From Sphingomonadales bacterium (lineage in GTDB: Bacteria > Pseudomonadota > Alphaproteobacteria > Sphingomonadales > Sphingomonadaceae), in NCBI GenBank assembly GCA_028868335.1, contig JAGWUU010000038.1, positions 1 to 15,371 of the forward strand: a DNA stretch of 15,371 nt. The letters run 5' to 3'. The position numbers and the translations under genes were made by a program. Below, one piece after another: positions 1 through 6,678 of this stretch; the first letter of the stretch is position 1; the number at the start of each line of letters is the position of its first letter. The notes beneath the pieces were generated by a model, which was given only the letters and a program-made list of their open reading frames with translations, was not told the origin of the DNA and did no database searches.

Positions 1-79
1 CCTCCGATGTCCACAGCGCGAGGCCCCGTGAATCATCGGGTTGAACCGGCCATTCCATGATCCGCGCAAAGGCATTCAT
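1..79 (-). CDS. murF: UDP-N-acetylmuramoyl-tripeptide--D-alanyl-D-alanine ligase, N-terminal fragment
   Basis: Only the first 26 codons lie in the window; the gene continues beyond base 1. The ATG overlaps the murE stop in an ATGA arrangement (76-79). The visible peptide begins MNAFARIMEW and ends in ALWTSE. An LWTS(D/E)E segment at the N-terminus is usual for alphaproteobacterial MurF, where it opens the UDP-binding domain. MurF adds D-Ala-D-Ala to UDP-MurNAc-tripeptide, the step after MurE. Identity rests on this short motif plus the conserved mraZ-rsmH-ftsL-ftsI-murE-murF order. A second in-frame ATG at 58 (codon 8) is a possible alternative start, but the overlapping ATG fits the rest of the operon better. 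Confidence 0.85.
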   Translation of the reverse strand, partial: MNAFARIMEWPVQPDDSRGLALWTSE

Positions 80-1554
80 GCAGCACACTCCCTCGCCACG
101 GTCACGTCGTCGAACGGGAGGACGCGCATCGCCTCGCCCGCGCCGACGATCTGGCCCTGTTCATGCCCCTTGCCCGCGATCAGCACGATGTCGTCCGCGC
201 CGGCTCCGGCTATCGCCGCGGCGATCGCAGCGCGCCGGTCTGCCACTTCACGCAGTTTTCCAATTCCCCCGTCGATGACCATGGACCGAATGGCGGAAGG
301 GTCCTCCCCGCGCGGATTGTCGTCGGTGACGATTGCAATGTCCGCCAGTTGCGCCGCCACCTTGCCCATCTCGGGGCGCTTGCCCTGATCGCGATCGCCG
401 CCGGCGCCGAACACCACGATCAGCCGCCCCGCGCAATGCGGGCGCAGCGCCGCGATCGCCGCCTCAAGCGCATCGGGCGTATGGGCATAATCGACATAGA
501 CCGGAGCCCCCGCGCGGGTGATGGCGGCCCGCTCCAGCCGTCCGCGCACCGGTTGCAGCCGAGCCAGCGCATCGAACGTGCGCGTGGGATCGCCGCCGGT
601 AGCGATGACCAGGGCGGCCGCCACCAGCGCATTGGCTGCCTGATAGGCGCCGATCAGCGGCAGGTTGATCGTGCGCGCGGCCCCGTCGAATTCGATCGCG
701 AGCGTCTGGCCAAGCTGGGTGGGGGTGCGGGCGAGAAGGCGGATCGCCTCCCCGCCCATCTCCCCCGCCTGCGCTCCCACGGTGAACAGGCGCAGCCCCC
801 CGCTGCGCGCATGGTCCACGGCGCGTGACGACCAGTCATCGTCGGCCCAGATTACGGCGGTTCCATCGCGTTCGACCACTTCGTCGAACAACCGCATCTT
901 GGCCGCGAAATAGTCCTCCATGTCCTTGTGGTAATCGAGGTGGTCGCGGCTGAGGTTGGTGAAGGCCCCCGCCTTCACCCGCAGCCCCTCGTTGCGATAT
1001 TGCGACAATCCGTGGCTCGAAGCCTCATAGGCGACGTGGGACACCCCCTCGCGCGCCAGCCCGTGCATGTTGGCAAGGAACGTGACGATGTCGGGCGTGG
1101 TGAGGCCGGTCGACACACTCTCGTCGCTGGTGGTGACGCCCAGCGTGCCGATCGAGGCCGCGCGATGACCCGTCATCCGCCAGAGCTGACGCGTCATCTC
1201 CACGGTCGAGGTCTTGCCGTTGGTTCCGGTCACCGCAACGATGGTTTCCGGCACGGGCTGGAAGAACCCCGCCGCCAGCCGTGCGAAAGCGCGGCGTGGG
1301 TTGCTATCGGCGATGTGGATCGCGCCGCCCTGTTCGATCGCCGCCCTGGCCTCCGGCCGGGCTACCACGGCAACCGCGCCCGCCGTGATCGCGGCTGGAA
1401 TGAATTGCTCGCCGTTGACGGCGGCGCCCTGAAAGGCTCCGAACACCGTGCCCGGCGCGACCTTGCGGTTGTCGATGGCGAAGCCCGTGACCGTCGCGTC
1501 CGCCCCGCCCGGCAGCGTAATCCCGGCAGCGGTGGCGAGCGCGGACAGCTTCAT
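76..1554 (-). CDS. murE: UDP-N-acetylmuramoyl-L-alanyl-D-glutamate--2,6-diaminopimelate ligase
   Basis: This cytoplasmic Mur ligase adds the third residue of the peptidoglycan stem peptide. The product is 492 aa, normal for MurE. Visible motifs are the ATP-binding loop GTNGKTS (110-116), SRDHLDYH (202-209), the AAK around 217-219 that carries the carbamylated lysine in the family, YAHTPD (356-361) and KGHE (462-465). DNPRGEDP (412-419) contains the DNPR signature of meso-diaminopimelate-specific enzymes, so the expected substrate is meso-DAP rather than lysine. The ATG at 1554 was chosen because it overlaps the ftsI stop (ATGA, 1551-1554) and begins MKLSALATAAG. The open frame continues 43 codons further upstream, but that part is ftsI coding read in another frame. 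The 3' end overlaps murF in the same way. Confidence 0.97.
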   Translation of the reverse strand: MKLSALATAAGITLPGGADATVTGFAIDNRKVAPGTVFGAFQGAAVNGEQFIPAAITAGAVAVVARPEARAAIEQGGAIHIADSNPRRAFARLAAGFFQPVPETIVAVTGTNGKTSTVEMTRQLWRMTGHRAASIGTLGVTTSDESVSTGLTTPDIVTFLANMHGLAREGVSHVAYEASSHGLSQYRNEGLRVKAGAFTNLSRDHLDYHKDMEDYFAAKMRLFDEVVERDGTAVIWADDDWSSRAVDHARSGGLRLFTVGAQAGEMGGEAIRLLARTPTQLGQTLAIEFDGAARTINLPLIGAYQAANALVAAALVIATGGDPTRTFDALARLQPVRGRLERAAITRAGAPVYVDYAHTPDALEAAIAALRPHCAGRLIVVFGAGGDRDQGKRPEMGKVAAQLADIAIVTDDNPRGEDPSAIRSMVIDGGIGKLREVADRRAAIAAAIAGAGADDIVLIAGKGHEQGQIVGAGEAMRVLPFDDVTVARECAA

Positions 1555-3278
1555 TCGCCTTCCCCGCTGCCGACCAGAGGAGCAAGGTCCGTAATATCCA
1601 CGTCGCGGGTAGCGTCTGGCATGATCCCCAGCAGCGGTCCGATCCGCGGCACGACCCGCCCGACGATCGGCGCGGCGTTCCATGCGGCGGTGCGCTGTCC
1701 CGAGGTGGCGACGGTGCCCTGCGGTTCATCGAGCATGGCGATCACGACATAGCGGGGCCGGTCCATCGGGAACGCGGCCGCGAAGGTCGCCACCACCGAG
1801 TTCCGCCGATAGCCGCCTGCTCCGGGCTTTTCGGCCGAGCCGGTCTTGCCGCCGACCCGATAGCCCGCCGCATTCGCCTTGCGGCCGGTGCCAAGGTCAA
1901 CGATCAGCCGCAGCAACTGGCGCATCCGCGCGCTGGTCGAGGCTTTCCACACCCGCCGCCCCGCAACAGCGTGACCGGGTTCAACCTTGAGCAGCGTGGC
2001 GGGCCGCCAGATGCCGCCGTTGACCAGCGCCGCATAGGAACTGGCAAGGTGCAGCGGCGTAACCGCGATGCCATGGCCATAGGACACGGTCATGGTGGTG
2101 ATCCGCGACCACTGGCCATCGGGCCACAGCGGAAATCCGCGGGCCGGCAACTCGATGCCGGGGCGCTGGTTCATGTCGAGCGCGCGCATCGTCGCATTAA
2201 GCCGCGCCGAGCCGAGCTGGTCGGCGACCTGGGCGGTGACGATGTTCGAGGAATGGATCAGCGCCTCGGGAACGTTGAGCGAGGCCCCGAAATTGTGGCT
2301 GTCGTGAATCTGGAACCCGCCGATCTGCAACGGGTGGTTCGACTGGTAACGGCGCGACAGATCGGTCACTACCCCGGCGTCGATCGCCGCGGCAATGGTG
2401 ATCGGCTTGATCACCGAACCCAGTTCATAGACCTGATTGGTAACGCGGTTGAAGATGTTGGCCTCGCCCGCGCGGTCGATCAGGTTGGGGTTGAACGAGG
2501 GCAGCGAGGCAAGGGCCACCACCTCGCCCGTATCGACGTCAAGCACGATCCCCGCCGCGCCTTTGGCCGCGGAATCGAGCATGCCCCGGGCCAGTTCATC
2601 CTCAAGCGCGCCCTGCACCCGCGTATCGAGCGACAGCTCGGCCGGTGCGGCGCGGGTGGCGGGATCGGTCAACCGCTTGTCGAACACCTGCTCCATCCCG
2701 ACATGGCCGCGCCCATCGGCACCGACGAAGCCAAGAACGTGGGCCGCCATCGACCCCTGCGGATAGAACCGCTCAATCTCGCGCGGGAATTCCAGGGCGG
2801 GTTCGCCCAAGGCGTGGATGCGGTTGGCATCCTCGGGCAGGATGCGGCGGCGCAGGTAGCCCGGCCGCCCATCGGCCAGCCGCCGGGTCAATTCGTCAGC
2901 ATTGAGATCGGGGAAGATTCTGGCCAGCGCCTCCGCCACCCAGCGGGGACCATGGACCAGCGGCGGGCCATCGCCGCCCAGTGCCGCGGGGTTGTACCAC
3001 AGCGCATAGGCGGGGAAGGCCCGGGCCAGCGGCACGCCGTTGCGATCGACGATGTCGCCGCGTTCAGGCACCAGCGCGGCAAGGCCATCGACGCGGGTGG
3101 GGCTTTCCTCGAACAGACCGAGCCAGGCAATTCGCAGCAGCGCGATCAGTGCGATCGCGCCAAACCCGGCGACGACCCACAGGACGCGCCACTTGGCCAT
3201 CAACAGAGTGCGCTGCCGCACGTTGACGAGTTCGCCCCGGCCGGAAGAAATTGCGGTCGAGACGGCGATCGAGGTCAT
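1551..3278 (-). CDS. ftsI: Peptidoglycan D,D-transpeptidase FtsI (class B PBP3)
   Basis: This is the septal transpeptidase of the divisome, anchored in the inner membrane with its catalytic domain in the periplasm. The product is 575 aa. A short cytoplasmic N-terminus is followed by one transmembrane helix (about 31-51) and the PBP dimerisation/pedestal domain with the typical ERGDIVDRNG stretch (72-81). The penicillin-binding domain has the three active-site motifs: SVIK with nucleophile S288, SSN (343-345) and KTGS (478-481). The residues after the catalytic serine (VIK rather than the common TFK or VFK) are slightly unusual but keep the S-x-x-K pattern. Both ends overlap neighbours by ATGA (ftsL upstream, murE downstream). 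FtsW, its usual glycosyltransferase partner, would be expected beyond the left edge. Confidence 0.96.
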   Translation of the reverse strand: MTSIAVSTAISSGRGELVNVRQRTLLMAKWRVLWVVAGFGAIALIALLRIAWLGLFEESPTRVDGLAALVPERGDIVDRNGVPLARAFPAYALWYNPAALGGDGPPLVHGPRWVAEALARIFPDLNADELTRRLADGRPGYLRRRILPEDANRIHALGEPALEFPREIERFYPQGSMAAHVLGFVGADGRGHVGMEQVFDKRLTDPATRAAPAELSLDTRVQGALEDELARGMLDSAAKGAAGIVLDVDTGEVVALASLPSFNPNLIDRAGEANIFNRVTNQVYELGSVIKPITIAAAIDAGVVTDLSRRYQSNHPLQIGGFQIHDSHNFGASLNVPEALIHSSNIVTAQVADQLGSARLNATMRALDMNQRPGIELPARGFPLWPDGQWSRITTMTVSYGHGIAVTPLHLASSYAALVNGGIWRPATLLKVEPGHAVAGRRVWKASTSARMRQLLRLIVDLGTGRKANAAGYRVGGKTGSAEKPGAGGYRRNSVVATFAAAFPMDRPRYVVIAMLDEPQGTVATSGQRTAAWNAAPIVGRVVPRIGPLLGIMPDATRDVDITDLAPLVGSGEGE

Positions 3279-3778
3279 TCGCGGGCAGCCCCCCGTTCAT
3301 CGACCTTGCTCAGCCGGTCGCGCAGGTTCGCGGCGGTCATCGGCTTCTTGGGCGCGCCCTTGGGCACTTCGGCCGCCATCGCCTTTCCGGTCAGCGGCGA
3401 AACCATGGCAGGAAAACCGCCATCGTCGCGCGTTTCAAGCGCGCTGGCGACCCGGATCGGGCTGGGGGCGCCCGGTGCGCGCGGCTTGCCAAGGGCGGCA
3501 AGCTGACGCTCGCCTTCCAGGTACTGCCCGGCGGTCGGCGCCTGATAACCGAATTCGACCTGGTTGAGCGAGGAGAGCTGCTGCTGGTTGGCGCGCGTCT
3601 CGAACTCTGTCTCGAGGAACATGGTGTCCTGACGCAGGGCGACGATCTGGCGTTCGGTCAGCCGCACCCGGCTTTTCACCGCGTTGACCTTGAAGGTCAG
3701 CGCCAGGGTCAGCGCGCCGCAGGTCAGCAGCACGGCGGCCCAGCCAATCGAGCGCAGGCGATCACGAGTGAGGTTCAT
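3275..3778 (-). CDS. ftsL: Cell division protein FtsL
   Basis: The product is 167 aa: a short basic N-terminus, one transmembrane helix (about 10-30), a heptad-like segment (about 33-72) and a long proline/alanine-rich tail. That layout is typical of FtsL, the bitopic divisome protein that pairs with FtsB and FtsQ and activates FtsWI. FtsL diverges quickly in sequence, so the call leans on topology and on the position between rsmH and ftsI. It overlaps rsmH at the start (ATGA, 3775-3778) and ftsI at the end (3275-3278). The tail beyond residue 100 is longer than in E. coli FtsL (about 121 aa in total). Confidence 0.85.
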   Translation of the reverse strand: MNLTRDRLRSIGWAAVLLTCGALTLALTFKVNAVKSRVRLTERQIVALRQDTMFLETEFETRANQQQLSSLNQVEFGYQAPTAGQYLEGERQLAALGKPRAPGAPSPIRVASALETRDDGGFPAMVSPLTGKAMAAEVPKGAPKKPMTAANLRDRLSKVDERGAARE

Positions 3779-4749
3779 GCAGCCCTCCTTTCCCGGGCGG
3801 GAGCGGATGTGCGGATGGCGGCGCGCAAGGTGGCGGAACGCGCGCGCGGGTTGTGGAGCAGTTCGGCCTCAGAGGGGCGCACCGCCTTGGCAACATGATC
3901 AAAGGTCGGCGCGGCAGCGGGCGCGCCCTGCGGCAAATGGCGCGAGGCATTGGCAAGAGCCCCGCTGGCGTCGCGCAGGAACTGCTTGACGATGCGGTCC
4001 TCAAGGCTGTGGAAGCTGACAACCGCGAGATGGCCACCGGGGCGAAGCAGTTCCTCCGCCGCGCCGAGGGCAGCGCGCAGTTCGTCGAGTTCAGCGTTCA
4101 CATGGATGCGGATCGCCTGGAAGCTGCGGGTGGCGGGGTCTTTGGGAGCACCCGGCCGGTGGCCGAGCGCCTTGCGCACGACCTGGGCAAGCTGCCCGGT
4201 CGTCTCCAATGGGCGGGCAGCGACGATCGCGCGGGCGACGCGGCGCGACTGGCGCTCTTCGCCATAGTGGAACAGCACGTCGGCGATCGCCGCCTCAGGA
4301 GCGGTGTTGAGGAAGTCGGCCGCGCTTTCGCCCTCCTGCGCCATACGCATGTCGAGCGGGCCCTGGGTCGAGAAGGCGAAGCCGCGCGCGGGCTGGTCGA
4401 GCTGCATCGAGGACACCCCGATGTCCATCACCACGCCATCGACCCGCGAAACGCCAGCGGCGTTCAGGCTGGCGACCATTTCGGAGAACCGGCGCGGGTG
4501 CAGGACAAGGCGCGGCGGTTCGCTCCGCGTTTCGGGCCAGTCACGGGCGGCGGCGATTGCATCGGGGTCGCGATCGAAGGCATGGACCATCGCCCCGGCA
4601 TCGAGCAGGCGACGCGAATAACCGCCCGCGCCGAAGGTTGCGTCGACGATCACCGCGCCGGGTTCGGGCGCGAGGGCGGCGATCACCTCGTCCAGCAGAA
4701 CCGGAACATGGGGAGCGGGCCGTTCGCCCTGAGCTTCGGAAAGGGTCAC
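3775..4749 (-). CDS. rsmH: 16S rRNA (cytosine(1402)-N4)-methyltransferase RsmH (MraW)
   Basis: This S-adenosylmethionine-dependent enzyme N4-methylates C1402 of 16S rRNA in the ribosomal P site. At 324 aa it has the normal length. Visible family motifs are HVPVLLDEV (14-22), the SAM-binding DATFGAGGYS (36-45), DRDP (59-62), DIGVSSMQLD (109-118), RGFAFS followed by GPLDMRM (122-136), RSFQAIRIHVN (208-218) and VVSFHSLEDRIVK (243-255). The start is GTG at 4749, overlapping the mraZ stop as GTGA; no in-frame ATG precedes the first family motif. It is the second gene of the dcw operon, as in most bacteria. Confidence 0.97.
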   Translation of the reverse strand: MTLSEAQGERPAPHVPVLLDEVIAALAPEPGAVIVDATFGAGGYSRRLLDAGAMVHAFDRDPDAIAAARDWPETRSEPPRLVLHPRRFSEMVASLNAAGVSRVDGVVMDIGVSSMQLDQPARGFAFSTQGPLDMRMAQEGESAADFLNTAPEAAIADVLFHYGEERQSRRVARAIVAARPLETTGQLAQVVRKALGHRPGAPKDPATRSFQAIRIHVNAELDELRAALGAAEELLRPGGHLAVVSFHSLEDRIVKQFLRDASGALANASRHLPQGAPAAAPTFDHVAKAVRPSEAELLHNPRARSATLRAAIRTSAPARERRAA

Positions 4750-5249
4750 TTGCCCCCCTTCCCGCTGCGGGCCTTGGCGGCGAGATCGGCGCAGGCCTCC
4801 TGCGCATCCTCCCAGCCCGGTCCCATCTTGGCCAGTTCGTCAGGGTTCCAGACGGTGAACTGCAAGCCACCGCCCTGGAAGAAGATCGCGTCGGTCAGGT
4901 TGCCCAGCTTGAAGAAGCGATCGGGCATGACGAAGCGGCCGCTGTCGTCGAACGGAACCTGAGCGAAGCCGTAGAGCTGGGCAGCGCGCATCTCGCGGTC
5001 GAAATCGACGTTGCGTTCGAGCGCGATGCGTTCCTCGCGATCAAGCTCGGCTTCGAATTGTGCGACCCGACCGAGCCCGAATCCCGTAAGGCACTTCCAG
5101 CGGGGATGCTTGGTCAGGCACAGCACGCGCTCGCCCTTACCGGAATCGCGCACCGCCTTGCGGAAGTCTGGCGACAGCACGAAGCGGCCCTTTTCGCCCA
5201 AAAGCGAAAAGCCCTGACCGCTGTAGCTGATTGGCCGTGCCGCCTCCAC
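4746..5249 (-). CDS. mraZ: Transcriptional regulator MraZ
   Basis: MraZ is a DNA-binding protein with two SpoVT/AbrB-like folds that usually represses its own dcw operon. The product is 167 aa and shows the repeated D-x-x-G-R signature twice: GEKGRFVLSPDFR (18-30) and DDSGRFVMPDRFF (101-113). The only plausible start is a GTG at 5249, preceded by a weak purine-rich stretch (GGGCGGGATCAAG); there is no ATG before the first motif. The C-terminal tail after about residue 140 is charged and probably flexible. It is the first gene of the cluster and overlaps rsmH by four bases. Its own target sites may be the GCGGGA repeats in the leader. Confidence 0.95.
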   Translation of the reverse strand: MEAARPISYSGQGFSLLGEKGRFVLSPDFRKAVRDSGKGERVLCLTKHPRWKCLTGFGLGRVAQFEAELDREERIALERNVDFDREMRAAQLYGFAQVPFDDSGRFVMPDRFFKLGNLTDAIFFQGGGLQFTVWNPDELAKMGPGWEDAQEACADLAAKARSGKGGK

Positions 5250-5329
5250 CTTGATCCCGCCCTATTTCCGGATTGCTCCGGTCCCCGAAAAATCCTCCCC
5301 CGCCTGGTCGCGCGCCCTCGCGGCCAGCC

Positions 5330-5344
5330 CACCCCTTCGGGGTG
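5330..5344. repeat. Hairpin-forming palindrome in the mraZ leader
   Basis: CACCCC and GGGGTG face each other across a three-base loop, giving a perfect 6-bp GC-rich stem. It lies about 80 bases before the mraZ start, inside the expected 5' untranslated region. No T-run follows on the minus strand, so it is not a classical terminator. A role in leader structure is possible but not shown. Confidence 0.4.
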
Positions 5345-5449
5345 CGACGGTGGAATTTGCATGTCGATGAAACGGTTCATTACCGCTGCTCCCGCGGGGA
5401 TGGAAGGGAAAATTGCGGGATTTCGCGGGATAAGTTGGTAAATAATTGA

Positions 5450-5484
5450 TTTATATATATTTGAATCCTGAAATTTGAGCGCAA
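5450..5484 (-). promoter_or_regulatory. Candidate promoter for mraZ-dcw
   Basis: Reading the minus strand, TTGCGC (5484-5479) could be a -35 element. The TA-rich run below it offers several -10 candidates: AATATA at 17 bases spacing, or TATATA at 19. Transcription would start about 5440-5450, just before the GCGGGA repeats. The exact boxes are ambiguous because the run is a simple TA repeat. Confidence 0.35.
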
Positions 5485-5546
5485 AAGATCGCGCGTTTTC
5501 TCTTTGTTCTTCACGAAAATCAGCGAGTTAGCGCGCGACTCTGCCA

Positions 5547-5567
5547 GCGGGAGGAAACTCGTCCCGC
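5547..5567 (-). terminator. Possible terminator hairpin after the GldG-like gene
   Basis: GCGGGA and TCCCGC form a 6-bp stem around a 9-base loop, about 23 bases past the stop of the GldG-like gene on the minus strand. There is no T-run after the stem. The same hexamers may instead be MraZ sites, so the role is uncertain. Confidence 0.3.
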
Positions 5568-5589
5568 AATTTCCCCGTTGCAGCCAAAA

Positions 5590-6291
5590 TCAGGGAGTTG
5601 CGAAAGCCCGGTCGAGCAGCGCGGCAAGTGCCGTGGCCCGCTCGCCATCGGCATCCTCATGCGCCAGAACGTCGGCATCTGCGACAGCGGTGACCCGCCC
5701 GCGCCCCACCTGACACGTCGCAACCAACCCTTCGCCGTCAAGGGTACACGCGGCACCGGGCAAGAGAGCGAAACGGCCGGGCAGGTTGACCGGCACCGCA
5801 ACCTTGCCGAGCGCGACGTTGCGTCCACCGAATGCCTGCCTCTCGTCGAACTGGAGGTCCAGTCCCCAGCGCCTGAGAATTGGCGAGAGCAGGACGACCG
5901 CCTGCGGACGACGTGGATCGCCAATGGCGAAGTCGGATTCCTCGGTCAGCGCCGGATCGGCGAACAGCAGCACCCGCCCACCCTTTCGCACCCAGGTATC
6001 GAGCGCGACGTTCTCGTCCGGGCTCAGGGGACGTGGCTGGGCGATCACCAGCCGGTGCAGCGGGCGCAGCGGGCTGGCCCCTCCCGGCGCGGAGAGCGTA
6101 TCGAGCGCGATGATCCGATCCTTTCCGGCCAGGGCGCTCCGCGCCCAGTGCGGCGGCTGGTCCGTCCGAAGCATTCCGGCGACATCGGGCGCCTCGTTCC
6201 ACAGGATCGGCAGGGTAGTGAACAGGCCGACCGGCCCGGCTTCCGCCTGCGCGCGCCCGCGCCACGCCATCAGAGCGGCGGCGAACACCAC
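5590..6291 (-). CDS. GldG/DUF4350-like periplasmic protein
   Basis: The product is 233 aa from a GTG start at 6291. The segment PLHRLVIAQPRPLSPDENVALDTWVRKGGRVLLFADP (written here in pieces: PLHRLVIAQPRPLSPDE, then NVALDTWVRKGGRVLLFADP, about 77-113) is the beta-strand, helix, GGRVLLF-strand pattern of GldG-type and DUF4350 proteins. These are non-enzymatic auxiliary domains often found with ABC-2 transporters. The frame stays open upstream and would add a basic RRK and a clean hydrophobic helix if translation began at an ATT at 6330, overlapping the previous stop (ATTAG). That version (246 aa) makes better sense as a signal anchor. No ABC ATPase or permease partner is in the window. It follows the small membrane protein gene and precedes the dcw leader. 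No substrate or pathway can be assigned. Confidence 0.75.
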   Translation of the reverse strand: MVFAAALMAWRGRAQAEAGPVGLFTTLPILWNEAPDVAGMLRTDQPPHWARSALAGKDRIIALDTLSAPGGASPLRPLHRLVIAQPRPLSPDENVALDTWVRKGGRVLLFADPALTEESDFAIGDPRRPQAVVLLSPILRRWGLDLQFDERQAFGGRNVALGKVAVPVNLPGRFALLPGAACTLDGEGLVATCQVGRGRVTAVADADVLAHEDADGERATALAALLDRAFATP

Positions 6292-6325
6292 CAGCAGCGC
6301 GGCAATCAGCAGGCCGGGCTTGCGC

Positions 6326-6658
6326 CTAATGGGGGCGGACCGGCTGGCCCGATGGCGATGGCGAAGCGGCCTCGCTCGGCATCGATGACGGCACCACGCC
6401 GATGTCGGCCAGCGGATCGTTGGCCTTGGCGCTGGCGCTCGGCGAGGCGCTGGGGACGGGGCGCGTCCCTTCCTCGCTCAGCTTGGCGCGATCGTTGATG
6501 ATATTTGCCAGGCCCACGATCAGAACGATCGCGGACAAGCCGAACAACCCCGCTTGCAGGCGCTGAACCGCCTGCGTGCGCAGATCGCGCACCGAGGGCG
6601 GGAGGTAGTGCTGCGGAGCCAGTGGCTCGAGGACCCGGCGTGGCGGTTGTGTAGCCAT
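6326..6658 (-). CDS. Small single-pass membrane protein of unknown function
   Basis: The product is 110 aa from the ATG at 6658 (MATQPPRRVLEPLAPQHYLP). A basic N-terminal third is followed by one transmembrane helix (about 35-55) and a Ser/Pro/Ala-rich, low-complexity tail (65-110). By the positive-inside rule the N-terminus should be cytoplasmic and the tail periplasmic. An in-frame ATG at 6724 would extend it by 22 residues but would overlap cysK by 46 bases, so it was not chosen. It lies 20 bases after cysK, and its stop overlaps the extended reading of the GldG-like gene, so the three are probably co-transcribed. I do not recognise a family; it may work with the GldG-like neighbour. Confidence 0.7.
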   Translation of the reverse strand: MATQPPRRVLEPLAPQHYLPPSVRDLRTQAVQRLQAGLFGLSAIVLIVGLANIINDRAKLSEEGTRPVPSASPSASAKANDPLADIGVVPSSMPSEAASPSPSGQPVRPH

Positions 6659-6678
6659 CGTGAGGGCATTGTAGCCGA

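Larger units (their letters stand above)
5250..5589. promoter_or_regulatory. Leader/promoter region of the dcw operon
   Basis: This 340-base gap separates the GldG-like gene from mraZ and holds no credible gene. Its right half has a strongly AT-rich island (about 5440-5478) in an otherwise GC-rich window. It contains GCGGGA hexamers on the plus strand (5415, 5425, 5547) and the minus strand (ending at 5255, 5390 and 5562). The related pieces TCCCGCAATTTTCCC (minus strand, 5406-5420) and TCCCGCAATTTCCCC (plus strand, 5562-5576) face opposite ways. The region is expected to carry the main dcw promoter and autoregulatory MraZ sites. That function is inferred from gene order and base composition, not shown. 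Confidence 0.6.

Noticed and set aside
928..1752. 274-aa plus-strand open frame
   Set aside because: It is antisense to murE/ftsI, low-complexity and Arg/Gly-rich, with no recognisable domain.
1971..3506. 511-aa plus-strand open frame
   Set aside because: It is antisense to ftsI and ftsL, whose motifs are unambiguous. Long shadow frames are expected in GC-rich DNA.
3853..4962. 369-aa plus-strand open frame
   Set aside because: It is a shadow of rsmH and mraZ, which carry complete family motifs on the other strand.
5114..5380. 88-aa minus-strand frame starting in the mraZ leader
   Set aside because: It runs out of frame through mraZ and is Arg-rich. No sign of a real leader peptide was seen, although its ATG does lie in the leader.
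5578..6498. 306-aa plus-strand open frame
   Set aside because: It is antisense to the GldG-like gene. The minus strand shows the recognisable GGRVLLFADP pattern and a membrane anchor.
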